A DNA stretch of 64,000 nt, from assembly GCA_965215825.1 (NCBI GenBank), contig CBDCEM010000002.1:310001-374000 (forward strand), read 5' to 3'. The notes under the pieces are model-generated. The model had not been told where the DNA came from, ran no database searches, and worked only from the letters and a program-made list of their open reading frames with translations. Position 1 is the stretch's first letter; each line of letters begins with the position of its first letter. Both the position numbers and the translations under genes were made by a program. Shown here one piece after another: positions 26,665-35,774 of the stretch. The stretch comes from JAWPMT01 sp965215825 (lineage in GTDB: Bacteria > Bacteroidota > Bacteroidia > Cytophagales > Cyclobacteriaceae).

Positions 26665-28029
26665 ATGCCAAAGTGGTTGAAATACTTACTTGCATTTTTT
26701 ATAGTCTTATTGGTGATTGCCATGTCGTGTCTGCAACTTGTGGACCGAACTCCCTATCAGGAACAGGCCTATTACCAAAAAATGATGGAGAGAATAGACT
26801 CTCTTTACCAGGGCCGCAGCACTCCTTCAATCTCAGATACCCTTCTGATCGGATGGTCCAGGGTAAATATCACACCCCGAGAGGTAGGGCCATTGGCAGG
26901 GTTTGGTGGCAGGGACCCAATGGCCTTTGATGCTGTTCGGGATTCCATTTATATCCGAACACTTGTTTTAGACGATGGCCAAAAAAGGGTAGCGTATGTC
27001 ACCGCAGATTTATTGATCATCCCTCCTGAAGTAACGAACTCCCTTAGAAAGGCGCTACCTGCTATGAATTGGGACCTGGGGCAGGTGTTCCTAACCGCCA
27101 CTCATAGTCATTCAAGTATTGGCGGCTGGGCACCGGGGTTGGTGGGTAATTTGTTTGCCGGAGAATTCGACCCGAAACTTCCAAAAGAAATCGCAAGTCA
27201 TATACTATCCAGTATTCGGGAAGCACAAGAAGCATTAGCTCCGGGCCACATTTCGTATAATGAATTGCAAGCACCTGAACTTGTGAAGAACAGACTGGCT
27301 AAAGAAAGGGGGGTAATCGACCCAAACTTAAAAATCGTAGGTCTGAAATCCGGATCGCGCTCCGCCTATTTGGCATCGTTTTCGGCACATGCTACCTGTC
27401 TTAGCAGGCATACGCATGAACTTTCCGGAGACTTCCCCGGGCGGCTTATTTTAAACCTGGAGCAGGACGATTCTATTGACTTTGCATTATACGCAGCGGG
27501 TCCGGTTGCAAGCATGGGTCCCCGAACCATTGAAGCCAACGAAGAATACGAGGAAGTGATCGACTTTGCAGACAAATTGACTGAATATGTCACGTTGTTG
27601 GAACTACTCAATCCAGCGTATGTTGCAGACGTTAGTCTGGATTTCTGGCGGGTTCCTATAGAAATTGGGCCTCCAACGGTAAAAATTTCAAGAAATATTG
27701 CCCTTAGACCGTGGCTTTTCCGTTATTTCTTTGGAGAATACCCCATAGAGGTCTCATTTTTACAGTGCGGTAAAACGATATTCATAGGCCTGCCTGGGGA
27801 TTTCTCTGGTGAACTAGCCTTGCCGCTTTATGAATCAGCGCGGGAGAAAGGCCTGAATCTCGTCATTAACTCATTTAATGGCGGATACATCGGATACATT
27901 ATCAAGGACCAGTGGTATGATCTGAGCAAATATGAGGCGAGGACCATGAGCTGGTATGGACCGAACAATGGAGCTTACATTTCTAAAGTAATCGAAAAGA
28001 TTATTGAACAGATTACCGTAGAAGAGTAG
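26665..28029 (+). CDS. neutral/alkaline ceramidase-like N-terminal domain protein
   Basis: 454 residues with a single N-terminal membrane anchor or signal (LLAFFIVLLVIAMSC), possibly a lipoprotein via that Cys. The ceramidase N-domain is recognised from GWSRVNITPREVGPLAGFGG, YVTADLLIIPPEV and the Zn-site motif TATHSHSSIGGW. Ceramidases cut the amide bond of ceramide; in Bacteroidota many family members remain untested, and some act on other amides. It is followed 13 bp later by the PLP enzyme and then by a GH3 gene. Confidence 0.8.
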   Translation: MPKWLKYLLAFFIVLLVIAMSCLQLVDRTPYQEQAYYQKMMERIDSLYQGRSTPSISDTLLIGWSRVNITPREVGPLAGFGGRDPMAFDAVRDSIYIRTLVLDDGQKRVAYVTADLLIIPPEVTNSLRKALPAMNWDLGQVFLTATHSHSSIGGWAPGLVGNLFAGEFDPKLPKEIASHILSSIREAQEALAPGHISYNELQAPELVKNRLAKERGVIDPNLKIVGLKSGSRSAYLASFSAHATCLSRHTHELSGDFPGRLILNLEQDDSIDFALYAAGPVASMGPRTIEANEEYEEVIDFADKLTEYVTLLELLNPAYVADVSLDFWRVPIEIGPPTVKISRNIALRPWLFRYFFGEYPIEVSFLQCGKTIFIGLPGDFSGELALPLYESAREKGLNLVINSFNGGYIGYIIKDQWYDLSKYEARTMSWYGPNNGAYISKVIEKIIEQITVEE

Positions 28030-28042
28030 ACTATAAAATACC

Positions 28043-29131
28043 ATGATGACAATCAAACGGCCCACTTTCGTAATCAATGAAGGAATTGCGAGGGCTAACA
28101 TTAGGAGAATGGCTGAGAAAGCAAAAGCTGATGGCACTATTTTCCGACCACACTTCAAAACACACCAATCCAAAGATGTAGCAGATTGGTTTAGGCAGGA
28201 AGGCGTAAGACAGATCACGGTTTCATCCGTATCGATGGCACAATATTTTGCCAGTCACGGATGGGATGATATCACAATCGCATTTCCATACAATCCACTT
28301 GAGATCAAAGAAATCAATGAACTGGCTTCCAGGATCAAGTTGAATGTACAAGTTGAATCGCGGGAAGCACTCGATCATTTACTGGTAACAGCTACTTCGG
28401 GCTTAGGCTACTTCATTAAGATCGATGTGGGTACCCGGCGAACTGGCCTTTTACACAACCAGATACCTACCATTCAGGATCTGATCAACAGGGAAACGGA
28501 GAAGGTCTCTTTCAAAGGCTTGCTTTCGCATGCTGGTCATAATTACAACGCTCGTTCTCCCAGAAAAATTCTGGAGATGCATGAGGACAGCATGAAGGTG
28601 CTCAAACTCATCCAAAGTAAGCTGGACCGGGAGGTTTTCCTTTCTTATGGAGATACGCCCTCCTGTAGCACGCTCGAAAAATTTGATGGAATAGATGAAA
28701 TTCGACCTGGCAATTTCGTCTTCAATGACATCCAACAAACCAACATTGGTTCTTGTGGCATGCAAGACATAGCTGTTGCCGTGTATTGTCCGGTAGTTGC
28801 GGTACACCATAATCGCGATGAGGCAGTGATCTATGGTGGTGCTGTGCATCTTTCTAAGGATCACATCAAAAGAGGTAATGACGATGTGTACTTTGGAGAA
28901 GTGGTCACACTCACTCCAAATGGGTGGGAGTACCAGGGCGATGCGATTCTGGATCGTGTATCGCAGGAACACGGGATCATCAAGGGTTCGGAACGATTTT
29001 TCAGAAACCTAAAAGTGGGAGACGTGATTGGTATTTTACCTGCTCATTCGTGCTTAACTGCTAACTTGGCTTCTGTTTACTACAATTTGGCTGGTGAACG
29101 CTACGAAAAAATGGCAAACAATTTCTACTGA
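28043..29131 (+). CDS. D-threonine aldolase / D-serine dehydratase-like PLP enzyme (alanine-racemase fold)
   Basis: 362 residues. The PLP lysine is in FRPHFKTHQS; the barrel follows (LGYFIKIDVGTRRTGL, LSHAGHNYNA). A C-terminal metal motif PAHSCLTANL carries the His and Cys that hold Zn2+ or Mn2+ in D-threonine aldolase and eukaryotic-type D-serine dehydratase. The enzyme should act on a beta-hydroxy D-amino acid, probably D-threonine or a relative; which one cannot be read from sequence. It is in a likely operon with its two neighbours (gaps of 13 and 5 bp). Confidence 0.88.
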   Translation: MMTIKRPTFVINEGIARANIRRMAEKAKADGTIFRPHFKTHQSKDVADWFRQEGVRQITVSSVSMAQYFASHGWDDITIAFPYNPLEIKEINELASRIKLNVQVESREALDHLLVTATSGLGYFIKIDVGTRRTGLLHNQIPTIQDLINRETEKVSFKGLLSHAGHNYNARSPRKILEMHEDSMKVLKLIQSKLDREVFLSYGDTPSCSTLEKFDGIDEIRPGNFVFNDIQQTNIGSCGMQDIAVAVYCPVVAVHHNRDEAVIYGGAVHLSKDHIKRGNDDVYFGEVVTLTPNGWEYQGDAILDRVSQEHGIIKGSERFFRNLKVGDVIGILPAHSCLTANLASVYYNLAGERYEKMANNFY

Positions 29132-29136
29132 CACCC

Positions 29137-30255
29137 ATGAAAATCTTTTCCCTGTCCATAATAATGCTCCTGTGTTTCGTAACAAAATCTCAGGAGCAGG
29201 ATTCCCTGGACATCATGATCGGGCAAATGATCATGGCTGGGGTAAGAGATTTTCAACAACCCGAATTACGCAATGAACTCCTCTCTCATGTTGAAAAGGG
29301 AAGAATAGGCGGAGTAGTTCTTTTTGAAAAAAACGTGCCAAAAACGGATACGAGGCAAGGGTTAATCACACTCATTGATACGTTACAATCCCGTTCTTCA
29401 ACTCCGCTCTTTGTAAGTATAGATGAAGAAGGGGGTATTGTAAATCGACTCAAGCCTAAGTATGGGTTTCATGATCCTCCCTCCGCCCAGCAACTTGGTG
29501 AGTGGGACGATCCTGATACTACCTATTTCTTTGCCAGACGCATTGCTGACAATTTGAATTCGCTAGGATTCAACCTGAACTACGCACCCGTGGTGGACCT
29601 CAATGTAAACCCCAGAAACCCAATCATCGGTGGTATTGGAAGAAGTTTTTCGGCAGACTACCTGGAGGTGGTAGAACATGCTTCCGTATACATTGCAGCC
29701 CATAGAGATGCCCGGGTGGGAACAGCTTTAAAACATTTCCCTGGACATGGCAGCTCCACAAAAGACACCCACAAGGGCATTGCTGATGTTTCACAAACCT
29801 TTAAAATCGAAGAGCTATACCCCTACAAAATGTTGATTGATTCCGGCATGGTGGATGCCGTGATGACTTCCCATGTGATGAACCGTGTATTGGCTGATTC
29901 ATTGCCCGGAACACTTTCCAGAAGAGTCGTCTCCGGTTTACTCAGAGGATTTCTGGGTTTTGAAGGTGTAGTGTTCTCTGATGACATGCAGATGAAAGCT
30001 ATTGCCGATCATTATGGACTGGAAACATCTGTTAAACTCGCCATTTTGGCTGGAGTAGATATTCTTGTTTTTGCCAACCATGTATTGCCGGAGGATGTGG
30101 TACCTATTCAGGATCTTTTTAACCTGATAAAAATGCTCGTCCAAAGTGGTGAGGTACCCAGACAAAGGATAGAGGAATCTTACCACAGGATCATGAACCT
30201 CAAGGTTCAATTGGGACTGCTAGAAATAAGGCGGTCCTATGAACCAATTCGCTAA
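29137..30255 (+). CDS. GH3 family beta-N-acetylhexosaminidase-like enzyme
   Basis: 372 residues with a signal peptide (MKIFSLSIIMLLCFVTKSQ). GH3 hallmarks are FVSIDEEGGIVNRL, the NagZ-type KHFPGHGSSTKDTHKG loop with its His, and the nucleophile Asp in VVFSDDMQMKAI. The PGHG loop is typical of GH3 beta-N-acetylglucosaminidases, which remove GlcNAc from peptidoglycan fragments or chitin-like glycans. This one appears exported rather than cytosolic. Only the TIM-barrel domain is present. Confidence 0.88.
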   Translation: MKIFSLSIIMLLCFVTKSQEQDSLDIMIGQMIMAGVRDFQQPELRNELLSHVEKGRIGGVVLFEKNVPKTDTRQGLITLIDTLQSRSSTPLFVSIDEEGGIVNRLKPKYGFHDPPSAQQLGEWDDPDTTYFFARRIADNLNSLGFNLNYAPVVDLNVNPRNPIIGGIGRSFSADYLEVVEHASVYIAAHRDARVGTALKHFPGHGSSTKDTHKGIADVSQTFKIEELYPYKMLIDSGMVDAVMTSHVMNRVLADSLPGTLSRRVVSGLLRGFLGFEGVVFSDDMQMKAIADHYGLETSVKLAILAGVDILVFANHVLPEDVVPIQDLFNLIKMLVQSGEVPRQRIEESYHRIMNLKVQLGLLEIRRSYEPIR

Positions 30256-30283
30256 ACTGTTTTGAGTTGTTGAATTGTTTAGC
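30251..30283. other. hairpin between convergent genes
   Basis: GCTAAAC (30251-30257) / GTTTAGC (30277-30283), 7-bp perfect arms overlapping the GH3 stop codon. There is no T-run, so a terminator role is only possible. The rest of the gap to 30367 is empty. Confidence 0.35.
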
Positions 30284-30367
30284 ACAGCTTGTCCAAATGT
30301 TTATTTACAATATATAAATGGTCTTCGATGAGCCAGATGGACAATGCGTTAAGACTCTTCAAACTGA

Positions 30368-31069
30368 CTAAATAAACTTCTCTCTAAACTGGAGGTTGTA
30401 CATGCCGTAGAGTAACGACAGGGCAGTGCCTATAGTCAGGTAGATTCTGTTCTTATAGATCACGCTAAGCCAGATAAATTCACTCATGTCCCTGGGTTCA
30501 GAGAACGGGTTTAGAAATAAATTATAGGCACTATACTCAAGCGGTTCAGCGAAGATGAAAAAGATGAAACTGACGATCACCAATGTGATGGCTGTTCCGT
30601 TTCCATTCTTGATTTTTGTAGACAGCATGAAACCAACAGATCCCAGAAAGGTGATTGGGAAAAGTACCTGGCCTATCATCGGCATGACATGGAACCGGTA
30701 AAGTGTGATATTGGCAATGATTCCCAATATGATCAAAATGGTAAAAGCAACTAGAATGGTCAGAACGAACCGAACAAGCCAAACCTTGTACCGGTAATTG
30801 GGAATTCCAAAAATGGTTTCGATCATTTTGGAATCATCATCATTTTGCAGGCCATAAGCAAGCGGGTAGAAGATCAGTAAAAGTCCGGGGAAAACCAGGA
30901 AACCGAAAATTACGGCTTCATTGAAATCCGGGTCTTCAAAAACTGTGATCGTAATGATGAAAGCAAAAAATGCGAATGCCGCCAATACGAAGTAGATGAA
31001 CTTATTCGCGAAAATGACCTTGATGTTATAGTTGACTAGTTTAAGCAGTAGCGTGAGCGAGCTTTTCAT
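30368..31069 (-). CDS. small ABC-2-type permease, last gene of the hybrid exporter operon
   Basis: 233 residues with about six membrane helices (near 22-42, 52-70, 100-122, 130-150, 158-178, 205-225). There is an ABC-2-like cytoplasmic loop DDDSKMIETIFGIPNYRYKV between helices 2 and 3. It has no ATPase of its own. The start overlaps the end of the RND-ABC fusion gene by 29 bp, so its natural partner is the ATPase domain at the C-terminus of that protein. Similar short permeases pair with ABC-2 ATPases in Bacteroidota. Confidence 0.75.
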   Translation of the reverse strand: MKSSLTLLLKLVNYNIKVIFANKFIYFVLAAFAFFAFIITITVFEDPDFNEAVIFGFLVFPGLLLIFYPLAYGLQNDDDSKMIETIFGIPNYRYKVWLVRFVLTILVAFTILIILGIIANITLYRFHVMPMIGQVLFPITFLGSVGFMLSTKIKNGNGTAITLVIVSFIFFIFAEPLEYSAYNLFLNPFSEPRDMSEFIWLSVIYKNRIYLTIGTALSLLYGMYNLQFREKFI

Positions 31070-34000
31070 TTCCGTTTCTGTTTTTGTTCTTCATTAACCA
31101 CAAGTATGAGTCTTCCAGGTTGGCCCTAACCTGATAAGCGTTTTCTGCCGGTTTATCCTGAGATAGACACTTAATCTTGATGTTTTCACCCTCGCGCATG
31201 TGGTGTACAATCAGGTGATCCTCCTTGATTTTCTCAAATTCTTCTGGAGAAACCGAGAATTCCCACACATTGTCCCTTGCTAATTCTGCCATGGTCGTTG
31301 GGCTCCCGATGTACTCGATGTTCCCTTTGATCAATACTGCTAAGTGGTTACATGAGCTGGCAATATCCTCAATAATATGAGTCGAGAAAATCACGATCCG
31401 TTCCCGACTCAGTTCCACCAGCAAGTTTCTAAATCGAATCCGCTCTAATGGATCCAAACCTGCGGTTGGCTCATCTACTACCAGAATTTTTGGCAGGTGC
31501 AATAAGATTTGGGCAATGCCTATGCGCTGCTTCATACCTCCGGAAAATGAACCAATCTTCTTATGTTGATGACCCTCCATATGTACAGCTTTCAACACAT
31601 ACTGAACTCGTTCCTCACGAGCCTTCTTGTTTGTGATTTTGCGAAGGATCGCCTGATAATCAAGAAACTGGTATGGGGTCATGTTCTCATAGGTACCAAA
31701 AGCTTGCGGTAAGTAGCCGATCAGTCCCTGTAGCTCTTCTCTGTGCAGGTTAGTATCATGGCCGTTGATCCAGATTTTGCCATAACTCTGATCCATGATC
31801 CCACAGAGTATTCGCATGAGTGTGGTTTTACCAGCACCATTGGGACCAAGCAATCCAAACATTCCCTGCTCGATTTTGAGACTTACTCCCGAGAGCGCTT
31901 TGAAGGATTCCTTTTTCTTTCCAATCACCGGAATGGAGAGGATAAACTTGAAGTATATTCTTCGAATTTTCTTCATTCTCCCTTTCATGTTATGCAGATC
32001 CACGGGCTTGGATTCCAATCTTCTGGCCGTGCTCACCAGAAATAATCCTATGAACCATAGTATGATCAGTACCAAACCAAGGGCTTTTACATTGATGTCG
32101 GCATAGAGGTAGCTTGCACTTACGATTGGGAACCCCCAAAGTACCAGGTTATGGATGATCGAGGCCAGTCTTCTTCGCTTCTTCATCAGGTAAGTGATCT
32201 GGTGAATGATCGAAATAATAAGTACTTGCAATCCGATCATAAAGCAGAGCTGCCAAAAAGCCTTGTCCAGGTAGAAATAGATGAAGTATACCAGAAAGGT
32301 GATCAGCGCAATTTGCCAAACCAGATTCTTTAGAATAGACCCGACTGAAACTGGTTCTTCATCCCTGGCTTCGTACAAGTTCTTATTTCCTTTCCATTCT
32401 CTCATCCATCTTTTATCCCGACCATAAACTTTAGTCAAATTCTGGATGGTAATGTGCATCGCTTCATCTGGTCCGACCATTTTCGCATTTGCCTGGCGTA
32501 ATGAGGTCATCACAAAATGTGTGGTACTTGGAATCAAGATGATAGCGGAAAGAAACCAGATCATTTGCCATATAAATCCTTCAATTTCCAGGTAAACCAA
32601 TGAGCAAACAGCAATCATAGAAACGATCTGAAAGACTCTAAGAGCGGGATTCAAATTTCTGAACCACTTCAATACGCTCTCTAAACCCGCACTCATGGTT
32701 GGGATGTAGATAAGTGTGAGCAACGTGCTAAATGTAAGTCCACCTATCACAGTCACTGCAAAAGGCTGACCGATGCTAGTAACGTACTCGGCTTCTCCCA
32801 ATGCCAATGGAATCATTGCTACAATCGTGGTAATGGATGTGATCAGAATTGGTCGTATTCTTGATATCCCGCTAATCATCAGCGCACGGTATTTTGTAAA
32901 CCCTTTTCGGCGAAGGATTCTGGAGTAGTCGATCAAAATGATTCCATTGTTCACTACTACACCCAGCAAGATCAGAAAGCCAATAAGTGTATTGGCGTTC
33001 ATCAGTGAATTCCCAGTTAGCGTGAGCCCAAGGAATGCCCCAATTGCTGAAAGCGGGATAGAGAACATGATGACCACCGGTAAGTAAAGGGACTCAAAAA
33101 TTGCGGCCAGAATCATAAAGATGATCACCACTGCCGCGAAAATGAGAAAATAAAACTCATCAAAAAGGGGTTCCTCGTGAATCACATCTACGACGATACC
33201 CGTCGGGATATTAATACCCGCCACAAGCTGATCAATTTCAATTCGAGAAGCTTCCAGAAGCGATTCCGAACCAATCACATCCTCAATGAATTGGTAGGTG
33301 ATTTCTATCTGCTTTTCCTGGTTGAGTCGCATGATGCTGCTTTCCCCTGAAGAATAGATCACGGATGAGAAGTCTTCCATCTCGTGGGTAGCACCACCGG
33401 CATTCTCAACGGGTAGTGCTCTGAGGTCTTTCATCTCCTTAGCACGTTGCGTTTCCTGATTGTTGGTTTTGATGGTGATTTCGAACTCTTCATTTCCGCT
33501 AAAGAAAGAGGAGGCGGAAGAGAAAGAAGGCTGAAAATCGTTCAGGCCCACCATTACATTTTCCTGCGTCACTCCATATTCGCTCATACGGAGCTGATCA
33601 AATATAATATGTGCCTCAGGTCGCTCCGGGCTCACATTAACATAGCTCAGTTCAATGGATTGTAACCCACTGATAAATGAGTTGAGATCGTTGGCGATGG
33701 TTTGCATGAGCTCAAAGTCCTGGCCTTTTAGAATGATCTGCTCGGTCTGTGTGCCAAGTCCCAGCATTTTCTCAAAGGTGTTCGAATTGGAAGGTCCTCG
33801 AGCCTGTCCCCGGCTGCTCGCCTGCTGCAGCTGATCCATGGTGATTTCCAAGTCTTCATAATCATCGGAAATGTTGCTAAGCATACTTTTCACTTCCGCA
33901 ACAGAGATGGTATCGAGTTGATCAAACCCTTCCACCAACTGGACAGTGAGCACTGATTCTCCTTCAGAAATTTGGCTGATCAGATTCCCAACTACAGGAA

Positions 34001-35774
34001 TTTCCAGAACATCTTTTTCAATCTGTTGTACGCGGATGTCAGTGGCTGCGAGTGTGGCCCCCTCTGGCATGGTAACGAAGAGATTCATCTCATCAGTTTC
34101 CACCTCATCGAGGTTTGCAGCGCTTACCAAAAAGCTCAAACCAATTGCGACGAAAAACAAGACCAATCCACCGATGATTGTCGCTGCTGGCTTTCTGAAA
34201 CACGCTTTTAAAAACACCAGGTACATTTGGATGATTCGCTGACGAACCGAAGCATTTCTAATTAGAGGTGCATCTGCGTTTTTATCATTTTTAATTGTGG
34301 CGTGTGCAAGCATGGGGATGAGTACCAGTGCCACCAACAGCGATACCATCAGGGTAGAAATGATTGAAACACCAATGTGAGATCCGATCAACTTTACCAG
34401 GAAATTGGAAGAAAAAATGAAAGGCAGAAATACCGTAACTGTGGTCAATGTTGCCGCTATCACTGACCTCATCACTTCCTTGGTTCCTTCAACAACAGCC
34501 TCGTCCGTTGGTTTTTTGTTAACTACATAGCGATATATATTTTCGATCACCACTACACTGTTGTCAAGAAGCATTCCGATAGCCAGAGACATCCCAATGA
34601 GGGTGAGGCTATTAACCGTGATATCGTAGGCGTAGAAGAAGTTAAAAGCAGTGAAGACAGAAATCGGGATCGCCAGGGCGATGCTCAGGATGAATCTGAT
34701 TCTTCGCAGGAAAATCCAAAGAACAAATATTGCCAGCAAGCCTCCAATAAGAGCCAAACTCTTGATCTGATCAATATTTTTGACCATGATTTCGGCAGTG
34801 TTGCTCTGCACCACAATTTCAGCACCCATTGGTTCCAGGTCTTCATTGATTTGGGCAATAGCCGCTAGTGTATTTTCAGAAACCTCGATTAGGTTCGCTT
34901 GTGAGCCCTTCGAAATTCTAATTGAAATGGCATCTTTTCCATTCACCCGGCTCAATGTTGTTTGCTCTTTTACTCCGAAAAACACGTCTGCTATATCGCT
35001 GAGGAGGAGAGGGCCTTTTTCCGAAACAACCAGGCTTTGGATATTCTTGATGTTTTTAAGGTCGGCAGAAACATTCACGAAAACACGCTGACCGTCAATG
35101 TCAACCTGACCAACAAATTCACTCTTGTTGGAATTCTGAGAGAGCACATTGTTGATGGTGTTTGGGGTAATGCCATTGGCTTCGCAGATGGCATCATTCA
35201 TGATGATTTCCACAGTTTTTTGTCGGCCGCCAAATACTTCCACCCCACCTACTCCATCGACATTAATAAGACGGTCGGTAATGTATTGATCCGTCACATT
35301 CCTCACTCGATCCACACCGCCGGATCCGAGCACCTGCAATTCCATGAAAGCATTCGTGAATTGCTCGGTATCGATCTTCACGATATTGACAAAGAACTCT
35401 GATCCAAGATCTGCTTTAATGGCATTGACCTTTTGCTCTAGTTTGAGATAGGAGTACTTAATATTTGTCCCCTGAACGAAAGAGATAAAAATCATCCCCT
35501 GCCGGCTATCAGCAGAAGAATTGATTTCCTCAATCCCTTCCAGGGAGCTTATGGCTTCCTCCAGTGGGATGATCGCCTGACTTTCCATGTACTTGGGGTC
35601 TACCTCATTGCCAGCACCCACCTGAACAATCAGAACAGGAAGTTCAACATTGGGAAATAACTCCACAGGAAGCTTCTTGTAGGAGATGTAGCCCATCACG
35701 GAAAACCCGATGAACAGCATGGATACCAGGACCTTCCTGCGAATGATCGTATAAAGAATGCCCGTTTTACCCAT
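31041..35774 (-). CDS. RND efflux permease fused to an ABC ATPase domain
   Basis: One uninterrupted 1577-residue frame. Residues ~1-1040 are a complete RND (AcrB-type) permease with both halves (TM4 motif AIGMLLDNSVVVIENIYR; second half GVVVNNGIILIDY). Residues ~1045-1100 add two helices. From 1106 an ABC ATPase starts (MHITIQNLTKVYG), is broken by ~150 residues with four membrane helices (1145-1250), and resumes at ~1285 (FKALSGVSLKIEQGMFGLLG). Walker A GPNGAGKTT is at 1310, signature FSGGMKQR at ~1410, Walker B ILVVDEP at 1430 and the H-loop at 1464-1466. The membrane-helix count leaves both parts of the ATPase in the cytosol. Its ATPase closely resembles the one at 44879-45769. Confidence 0.9.
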   Translation of the reverse strand: MGKTGILYTIIRRKVLVSMLFIGFSVMGYISYKKLPVELFPNVELPVLIVQVGAGNEVDPKYMESQAIIPLEEAISSLEGIEEINSSADSRQGMIFISFVQGTNIKYSYLKLEQKVNAIKADLGSEFFVNIVKIDTEQFTNAFMELQVLGSGGVDRVRNVTDQYITDRLINVDGVGGVEVFGGRQKTVEIIMNDAICEANGITPNTINNVLSQNSNKSEFVGQVDIDGQRVFVNVSADLKNIKNIQSLVVSEKGPLLLSDIADVFFGVKEQTTLSRVNGKDAISIRISKGSQANLIEVSENTLAAIAQINEDLEPMGAEIVVQSNTAEIMVKNIDQIKSLALIGGLLAIFVLWIFLRRIRFILSIALAIPISVFTAFNFFYAYDITVNSLTLIGMSLAIGMLLDNSVVVIENIYRYVVNKKPTDEAVVEGTKEVMRSVIAATLTTVTVFLPFIFSSNFLVKLIGSHIGVSIISTLMVSLLVALVLIPMLAHATIKNDKNADAPLIRNASVRQRIIQMYLVFLKACFRKPAATIIGGLVLFFVAIGLSFLVSAANLDEVETDEMNLFVTMPEGATLAATDIRVQQIEKDVLEIPVVGNLISQISEGESVLTVQLVEGFDQLDTISVAEVKSMLSNISDDYEDLEITMDQLQQASSRGQARGPSNSNTFEKMLGLGTQTEQIILKGQDFELMQTIANDLNSFISGLQSIELSYVNVSPERPEAHIIFDQLRMSEYGVTQENVMVGLNDFQPSFSSASSFFSGNEEFEITIKTNNQETQRAKEMKDLRALPVENAGGATHEMEDFSSVIYSSGESSIMRLNQEKQIEITYQFIEDVIGSESLLEASRIEIDQLVAGINIPTGIVVDVIHEEPLFDEFYFLIFAAVVIIFMILAAIFESLYLPVVIMFSIPLSAIGAFLGLTLTGNSLMNANTLIGFLILLGVVVNNGIILIDYSRILRRKGFTKYRALMISGISRIRPILITSITTIVAMIPLALGEAEYVTSIGQPFAVTVIGGLTFSTLLTLIYIPTMSAGLESVLKWFRNLNPALRVFQIVSMIAVCSLVYLEIEGFIWQMIWFLSAIILIPSTTHFVMTSLRQANAKMVGPDEAMHITIQNLTKVYGRDKRWMREWKGNKNLYEARDEEPVSVGSILKNLVWQIALITFLVYFIYFYLDKAFWQLCFMIGLQVLIISIIHQITYLMKKRRRLASIIHNLVLWGFPIVSASYLYADINVKALGLVLIILWFIGLFLVSTARRLESKPVDLHNMKGRMKKIRRIYFKFILSIPVIGKKKESFKALSGVSLKIEQGMFGLLGPNGAGKTTLMRILCGIMDQSYGKIWINGHDTNLHREELQGLIGYLPQAFGTYENMTPYQFLDYQAILRKITNKKAREERVQYVLKAVHMEGHQHKKIGSFSGGMKQRIGIAQILLHLPKILVVDEPTAGLDPLERIRFRNLLVELSRERIVIFSTHIIEDIASSCNHLAVLIKGNIEYIGSPTTMAELARDNVWEFSVSPEEFEKIKEDHLIVHHMREGENIKIKCLSQDKPAENAYQVRANLEDSYLWLMKNKNRNGNEKLAHATA

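Noticed and set aside
28451..28972. 173-codon leftward frame
   Set aside because: Antisense to the D-threonine aldolase-like gene, with no domain and no sensible start.
31041..32459. The ABC part of the RND fusion as an assembly artefact
   Set aside because: The frame is continuous for 1577 codons, the extra helices leave the ATPase in the cytosol, and the next gene is a matching ABC-2 permease overlapping by 29 bp. An assembly error would not be expected to give such a fit, though read-level proof is still outside my reach.
34962..35402. 146-codon rightward frame opposite the RND-ABC fusion
   Set aside because: Shadow of the RND permease with no homology pattern.
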